A stretch of DNA of 8,701 bases. Source: Bryobacteraceae bacterium (GTDB lineage Bacteria > Acidobacteriota > Terriglobia > Bryobacterales > Bryobacteraceae). Location of the stretch: the NCBI GenBank assembly GCA_029975915.1, contig JARKOC010000212.1:1-8701 (forward strand). Reading direction: 5' to 3'. The notes under the pieces were generated by a model. It did not search any database and had not been told where the DNA came from. It saw only the letters and a program-made list of their open reading frames with translations. Made by a program: the position numbers and the translations under genes. This document shows positions 6,332-8,701 of the stretch, piece by piece; position 1 is the stretch's first letter; every line of letters starts with the position of its first letter.

Positions 6332-6413
6332 TCCTCCGCCGGCCGCACCGCCAACGCCAGAGGCGCCACCGAGCCTAGCCGATACGAAGCCGGTCACGGC
6401 GGTGGTCCAGTAG
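6330..6413 (+). pseudogene. Integrase 3'-tail remnant
   Basis: Read in the frame ending at TAG 6411-6413, this gives PPPAAPPTPEAPPSLADTKP followed by VTAVVQ and a stop. This is nearly the same as the tail of the intact integrase (1485-1562), including a 20-bp-plus identical stretch. Nothing else of the integrase remains. It is joined directly to the broken AbiEii gene, so the deletion or recombination that removed the toxin also removed the integrase body. It sits 94 bp before the next cargo gene, a spacing like that at the other two integrase tails. Confidence 0.88.
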
Positions 6414-6422
6414 CTAGCTGGA

Positions 6423-6451
6423 TTGTCTAGCCCAAATCCCAGCCATACAAT
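6423..6451 (+). promoter_or_regulatory. Candidate promoter for the tcmP-DUF5131 operon
   Basis: TTGTCT (6423-6428), a 17-bp spacer and TACAAT (6446-6451) match the sigma-70 pattern well (4/6 and 5/6). A start near 6458 would leave a leader of about 50 nt before the ATG at 6508. No operator-like repeat is evident. Confidence 0.5.
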
Positions 6452-6507
6452 GGAGAAAAGACCAGAACGTTTCAGCACTGTTATGTTTTGACGCGGGCAG
6501 GCATCCC

Positions 6508-7332
6508 ATGAACCAAGACTACGATCAGATCGGCATCTGGTCCGAAGTGAAGCTCGATATCGTTCGCGAGTACGCGGTCGCTTACTCGACGATTCTAGCG
6601 AAGCAGCGACTCAGGCACATCTACGTTGACGCCTTCGCTGGTCCCGGCGTCCACCTTTCGAGGAATACCGGGGCGTGGGTTCCGGGTAGTCCGCTGAACG
6701 CTCTCGCCGTTCAGCCGCCATTCAAGGAGTTTCACTTCATCGACGCTGACGGCAACCGCACCGAACAGCTTAAGGACCTTGCGGGCAACCGCCCGGAGGT
6801 TTTCACCTACGAAGGCGACTGCAACGACATCCTTCCGTCCCACATATTCCCGCGTGCCGAGTACTCGAAGTATGGCCGCGCGCTCTGCCTGCTTGACCCC
6901 TACAACATCGACCTGGCCTGGAACGTCGTCGCCGCCGCCGGGAAAATGGCCACCATCGAGATCTTCCTCAACTTCATGATCATGGATATGAACATGAACG
7001 TCCTACGGCACAACCCGGAAAAGGTAGATCCCCGCCAGATCGCCAGGATGAACCGCTTCTGGGGCGACGAATCCTGGCGCACCGTCGTGTACGAGAGTTC
7101 GGGTAATCTGTTCGGATGGCAAGAGAAGGTGGGGACGAACGAAATGCTCGTGGAGGCTTACCAGAATCGGCTGCGTGACGTCGCTGGCTTTAAGTACGTG
7201 CCAGAGCCGATGCCGATGCGGAACAGTACCGGCAACACGATCTACTACCTGTTCTTCGCATCACCCAACGCCACCGGCAAGAAGATCGTCGAGTCCATCT
7301 TAAACAAATACCGGAATCGAGGATCGCGCTGA
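6508..7332 (+). CDS. tcmP: Three-Cys-motif partner protein (TcmP family)
   Basis: A 274-aa protein with features of a Rossmann-type methyltransferase fold. [12 protein letters not shown] (38-49) fits the SAM-binding glycine motif. FIDAD (77-81) could hold the acidic residue that contacts the ribose. GDCND (103-107) and [12 protein letters not shown] (127-138) occupy the place of the DPPY-like catalytic motif. The family is defined by its position next to a three-Cys-motif protein, and that partner follows here with a TGATG stop-start overlap, so the two are translationally coupled and probably act together. To my knowledge the biochemical role of the pair is not established; nucleic-acid or nucleotide modification is a reasonable guess from the folds. 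The start has only a weak ribosome site. Length is ordinary and no motif is broken. Confidence 0.88.
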   Translation: MNQDYDQIGIWSEVKLDIVREYAVAYSTILAKQRLRHIYVDAFAGPGVHLSRNTGAWVPGSPLNALAVQPPFKEFHFIDADGNRTEQLKDLAGNRPEVFTYEGDCNDILPSHIFPRAEYSKYGRALCLLDPYNIDLAWNVVAAAGKMATIEIFLNFMIMDMNMNVLRHNPEKVDPRQIARMNRFWGDESWRTVVYESSGNLFGWQEKVGTNEMLVEAYQNRLRDVAGFKYVPEPMPMRNSTGNTIYYLFFASPNATGKKIVESILNKYRNRGSR

Positions 7333-8084
7333 TGGCTGGCAACTCACATATCGAGTGGACTGACGCGACTTGGAATCCGGTCACTGGCTGCTCGAAGATC
7401 AGTCCCGGCTGCAAGCACTGCTACGCGGAGCGCATGTCGAAGCGGCTTCAGGCGATGGGACAGCCGAACTACGCGAACGGGTTCCAGGTCACGCTGCAGC
7501 CCCACATGCTGGAGCTGCCGTTAGAGTGGAAGCGGCCGCGGCGGGTGTTCGTGAACTCCATGAGCGATCTCTTTCACAAGGATGTGCCGCTCAGCTTCAT
7601 CAAGAAGGTCTTCAGCGTAATGCGCCGGGCCAACTGGCACCAGTATCAACTGCTGACGAAGCGCTCGGAGCGCTTGTTGGAAGTAAGCCCTCTCCTCACC
7701 TGGGAGCCACACATCTGGATCGGCGTGAGCGTCGAGAACGACGACTACACCTCCCGGATCGATGATCTGCGCAAGACCGGCGCCGACGTCAAGTTTCTCT
7801 CGCTCGAGCCGCTCCTCGGACCGCTTCGGAAGCTCAACCTACGCGGCATGGATTGGGTGATTGTGGGTGGTGAATCGGGGCCCGGCGCCAGGCCGATGAA
7901 TCCGGACTGGGTACGCGACATCCGCGACCAGTGTGTTCGCGCCAACGTGCCTTTCTTCTTCAAACAATGGGGTGGTCCGTTCAAGAAACGCACTGGCCGC
8001 GTGCTGGATGGCCGCACGTGGGATCAGATGCCGCAAGACTGCCAGCCGACTGTGGAGCCTTTCCTGATCCTCGAGCCAGCATAG
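7332..8084 (+). CDS. Three-Cys-motif protein, DUF5131 / phage Gp37-Gp68 family
   Basis: A 250-aa protein opening with [20 protein letters not shown], typical of the family. C20-X6-C27-X2-C30 ([15 protein letters not shown]) is the three-Cys signature, thought to bind a 4Fe-4S cluster in a radical-SAM-like protein, although the spacing is not the classical CX3CX2C. Further family blocks are [11 protein letters not shown] (72-82), WIGVSVEND (129-137), [11 protein letters not shown] (155-165), [14 protein letters not shown] (176-189), FFFKQWGG (208-215) and [10 protein letters not shown] (225-234). The start ATG shares its A with the tcmP stop, with GAGG about 9 bp upstream. It is full length and intact. 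Family members occur in phages and mobile islands; substrate and reaction are unknown to me. Confidence 0.92.
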   Translation: MAGNSHIEWTDATWNPVTGCSKISPGCKHCYAERMSKRLQAMGQPNYANGFQVTLQPHMLELPLEWKRPRRVFVNSMSDLFHKDVPLSFIKKVFSVMRRANWHQYQLLTKRSERLLEVSPLLTWEPHIWIGVSVENDDYTSRIDDLRKTGADVKFLSLEPLLGPLRKLNLRGMDWVIVGGESGPGARPMNPDWVRDIRDQCVRANVPFFFKQWGGPFKKRTGRVLDGRTWDQMPQDCQPTVEPFLILEPA

Positions 8085-8188
8085 GCCGGCAGCATCGAGA
8101 CTACGCCGCCGCTAAGAAACTCGCCACAGATCTCTCCGGTCGCGCCATCCCACGTCACATCGTGCGCCAACGAGCAGGGATGATTTGC

Positions 8189-8270
8189 ATGTATAGAGCA
8201 AACTCTTGTCTTCGTCTCTTGTTTCACAAAACGGAGAGAACATCATGAGGTCGGAAACGACCGCGCGCGT
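8189..8270 (+). repeat. R3: third copy of the leader-like repeat
   Basis: ATGTATAGAG (8189-8198), CTTGTCTTCGTCTCTTG, then GTTTCACAAAAC (8221-8232), GGAGAG and ATG 8245 followed by AGGTCGGAAACGACCGCGCGC. Spacing from the first element to the palindrome is 32 bp, as in R2 (31 in R1). In this copy the palindrome centre has changed from CGCG to CACA, leaving only GTTT/AAAC arms, so symmetry is lost while GGAGAG and the ATG remain. The preceding 100 bp (8085-8188) hold no gene that I can support. Confidence 0.82.
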
Positions 8271-8379
8271 GCGCGATGCATGTGACGTTCCGCGAGCGGA
8301 AAACTGGGTCCAACTTGGGTCGAAACGCCAAAAGATCTACCCACTGGGACCAAACTGGGACCAAATCACAACTCCCTAA
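8245..8379 (+). CDS. Small ORF (44 aa) led by R3; probable integrase-related scar
   Basis: ATG 8245 has GGAGAG 7 bp upstream and gives MRSETTARVRDACDVPRAEN, then WVQLGSKRQKIYPLGPNWDQ and ITTP before TAA 8377-8379. The C-terminal half, with repeated L-G-P/S-N/K-W-x-Q wording, looks like the tails that end many tRNA-targeting integrases, and it lies just before a tRNA 3' end as those genes do. The start is the same leader-encoded MAETTAR-like peptide seen behind R1 and R2. I read it as the first and last pieces of a deleted integrase gene joined together, but a real small protein is possible because the ribosome site is good. No function is assigned. Confidence 0.4.
   Translation: MRSETTARVRDACDVPRAENWVQLGSKRQKIYPLGPNWDQITTP
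8343..8364 (+). repeat. Tandem 11-bp repeats near the tRNA scar
   Basis: ACTGGGACCAA occurs twice in direct tandem (8343-8353 and 8354-8364). Related units ACTGGGTCCA and ACTTGGGTC lie 40 bp upstream (8303-8321). Short direct repeats close to a tRNA attachment core are typical of arm-type sites bound by an integrase N-terminal domain. They also encode part of the 44-aa ORF tail, so a coding origin is possible. Confidence 0.6.
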
Positions 8380-8426
8380 GTCTTGTGTTTTCAGTGGGCC
8401 ACGCTCGTAAGTGATTGATCTGTCCG

Positions 8427-8473
8427 CCATGGCATGGAAGAGGTCGTCGGTTCGAACCCGACCAGGTCCACCA
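8427..8473 (+). tRNA. 3' fragment of tRNA-Ala(GGC), probable attachment-site scar
   Basis: The loop ATGGCAT (8429-8435) contains anticodon GGC. GGAAG follows as the 3' anticodon strand, then the variable region, the T stem-loop GTCGG-TTCGAAC-CCGAC, the acceptor strand CAGGTCC, discriminator A and CCA ending at 8473. The 5' half is missing: no D arm and no GGACCTG acceptor strand is found in the preceding 50 bp, and the 5' anticodon strand is not the CTTCC needed to pair with GGAAG. A tRNA 3' end without its 5' half is the usual mark of one end of an integrated element, because the element carries the replacement 3' end at the other side. It is not a functional tRNA gene. Confidence 0.85.
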
Positions 8474-8494
8474 AACCCCTCCCAGCTCTACGCC

Positions 8495-8512
8495 AAAACG
8501 GGGGACACCCCG
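8495..8512 (-). terminator. Short hairpin with T run on the minus strand
   Basis: Read on the minus strand: CGGGG, loop TGTC, CCCCG, then TTTT. The 5-bp GC stem followed by four T is a minimal intrinsic terminator for transcripts leaving the group II intron leftward. The stem is short and the T run brief. Nothing else is recognisable between the tRNA end and the intron end. Confidence 0.3.
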
Positions 8513-8562
8513 CCTCCCAAGACAGTTTACTCGCGTTGGAGGTTGACCAGGATTCTGCCTGA

Positions 8563-8701
8563 AAATCGACATAGGTAGGCTCTCACGAGCTTTCCCTGTC
8601 ACACCACCCGGCGTACGGGTCCGTACCGGGCGGTTCGGCGGGTTGAGCTACCGACGAACAGTCAGTCTCGGAATCCCGAGCGAGTCGAAATAGGCGTTGG
8701 G
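8563..8701 (-). mobile_element. 3' end of a group II intron (domains V and VI)
   Basis: On the minus strand, after the reverse transcriptase stop, a 30-nt hairpin (8633-8604) has an 8-bp lower stem (CCGCCCGG with CCGGGTGG), a 2-nt CG bulge on the 3' side, a TACG/CGTA upper stem and a 4-nt loop. That is the shape of group II intron domain V. A shorter hairpin (GCTC/GAGC) and the end-like sequence CTACCTATGTCGAT follow as domain VI and the 3' splice end, near 8563-8567. The intron body lies beyond the right edge. The exact 3' boundary is an estimate. Confidence 0.7.
8648..8701 (-). CDS. Group II intron reverse transcriptase/maturase, last 17 codons
   Basis: Only PNAYFDSLGIPRLTVRR and a TAG stop (8650-8648) are visible. 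The piece is too short to identify alone. Its position immediately upstream of a domain V-like hairpin, on the same strand, is where an intron-encoded reverse transcriptase ends. Most of the gene lies outside the window on the right. Confidence 0.55.
   Translation of the reverse strand, partial: PNAYFDSLGIPRLTVRR

Noticed and set aside
7931..8248. Plus-strand 105-codon frame overlapping the DUF5131 end and R3
   Set aside because: Its first half is an alternate frame of a strongly supported gene and the rest is repeat sequence; no own ribosome site or domain.
3339..8270. R1-R3 as a CRISPR array
   Set aside because: Only three copies, more than 1.3 kb apart, with genes between them and diverged ends; there are no regular spacers and no cas genes.
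8380..8473. Complete tRNA-Ala gene
   Set aside because: The 5' acceptor strand, D arm and 5' anticodon strand are missing; only the 3' half can fold.
8366..8602. Minus-strand 78-codon frame containing WTWSGSNRRPLPC
   Set aside because: This is the antisense translation of the tRNA-Ala 3' end, a well-known source of false small proteins.

Overview
The window comes from a GC-rich bacterial chromosome or large integrated element. Codon use, Shine-Dalgarno sites and a bacterial-type tRNA-Ala 3' end support this, but the phylum cannot be settled from the sequence. It is an accessory (defence/mobility) island. It holds one intact tyrosine integrase, remnants of at least two related integrase copies, toxin-antitoxin genes, a TcmP/DUF5131 gene pair, a 3' tRNA-Ala fragment that looks like an attachment-site scar, and the end of a group II intron.

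Layout from left to right. (1) 2-202 is the C-terminus of a UvrD/Rep-like helicase. (2) 207-1562 is the intact integrase. (3) 1633-2517 is an AbiEi-type antitoxin/regulator with two inverted repeats over its promoter and no AbiEii toxin beside it. (4) 3256-2547 on the minus strand is a vapBC pair. (5) 3339-3418 is the first copy (R1) of an ~80-bp leader-like repeat, followed at 3520-4668 by an unrecognised protein with a HEPN-like RX4H motif. (6) 4697-4777 is the second copy (R2), fused directly to a catalytically dead integrase remnant ending at 5090. (7) 5161-6228 is a second, unrelated-looking AbiEi-family antitoxin with its own palindromic promoter. Its overlapping AbiEii toxin gene is cut off after about 44 codons and joined to another integrase 3' tail (6330-6413). 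(8) 6508-8084 is the translationally coupled TcmP and three-Cys DUF5131 pair. (9) 8189-8270 is the third copy (R3), opening a 44-codon ORF that ends in 11-bp tandem repeats. (10) 8427-8473 is the 3' end of tRNA-Ala(GGC). (11) From about 8563 to the right edge, on the minus strand, lies the 3' end of a group II intron (domains V/VI) with the last 17 codons of its reverse transcriptase.

The strongest large-scale pattern is modularity. Three cargo genes start 94-127 bp after an integrase 3' tail (intact or relic), and three copies of the R leader mark other module edges. I read this as stepwise accretion of related integrative units (leader, integrase, cargo) into one locus, with all but one integrase since deleted internally. 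The cargo is mostly of the kinds found in bacterial defence islands. The two AbiEi antitoxins have lost their toxins, while VapBC and TcmP/DUF5131 look intact.
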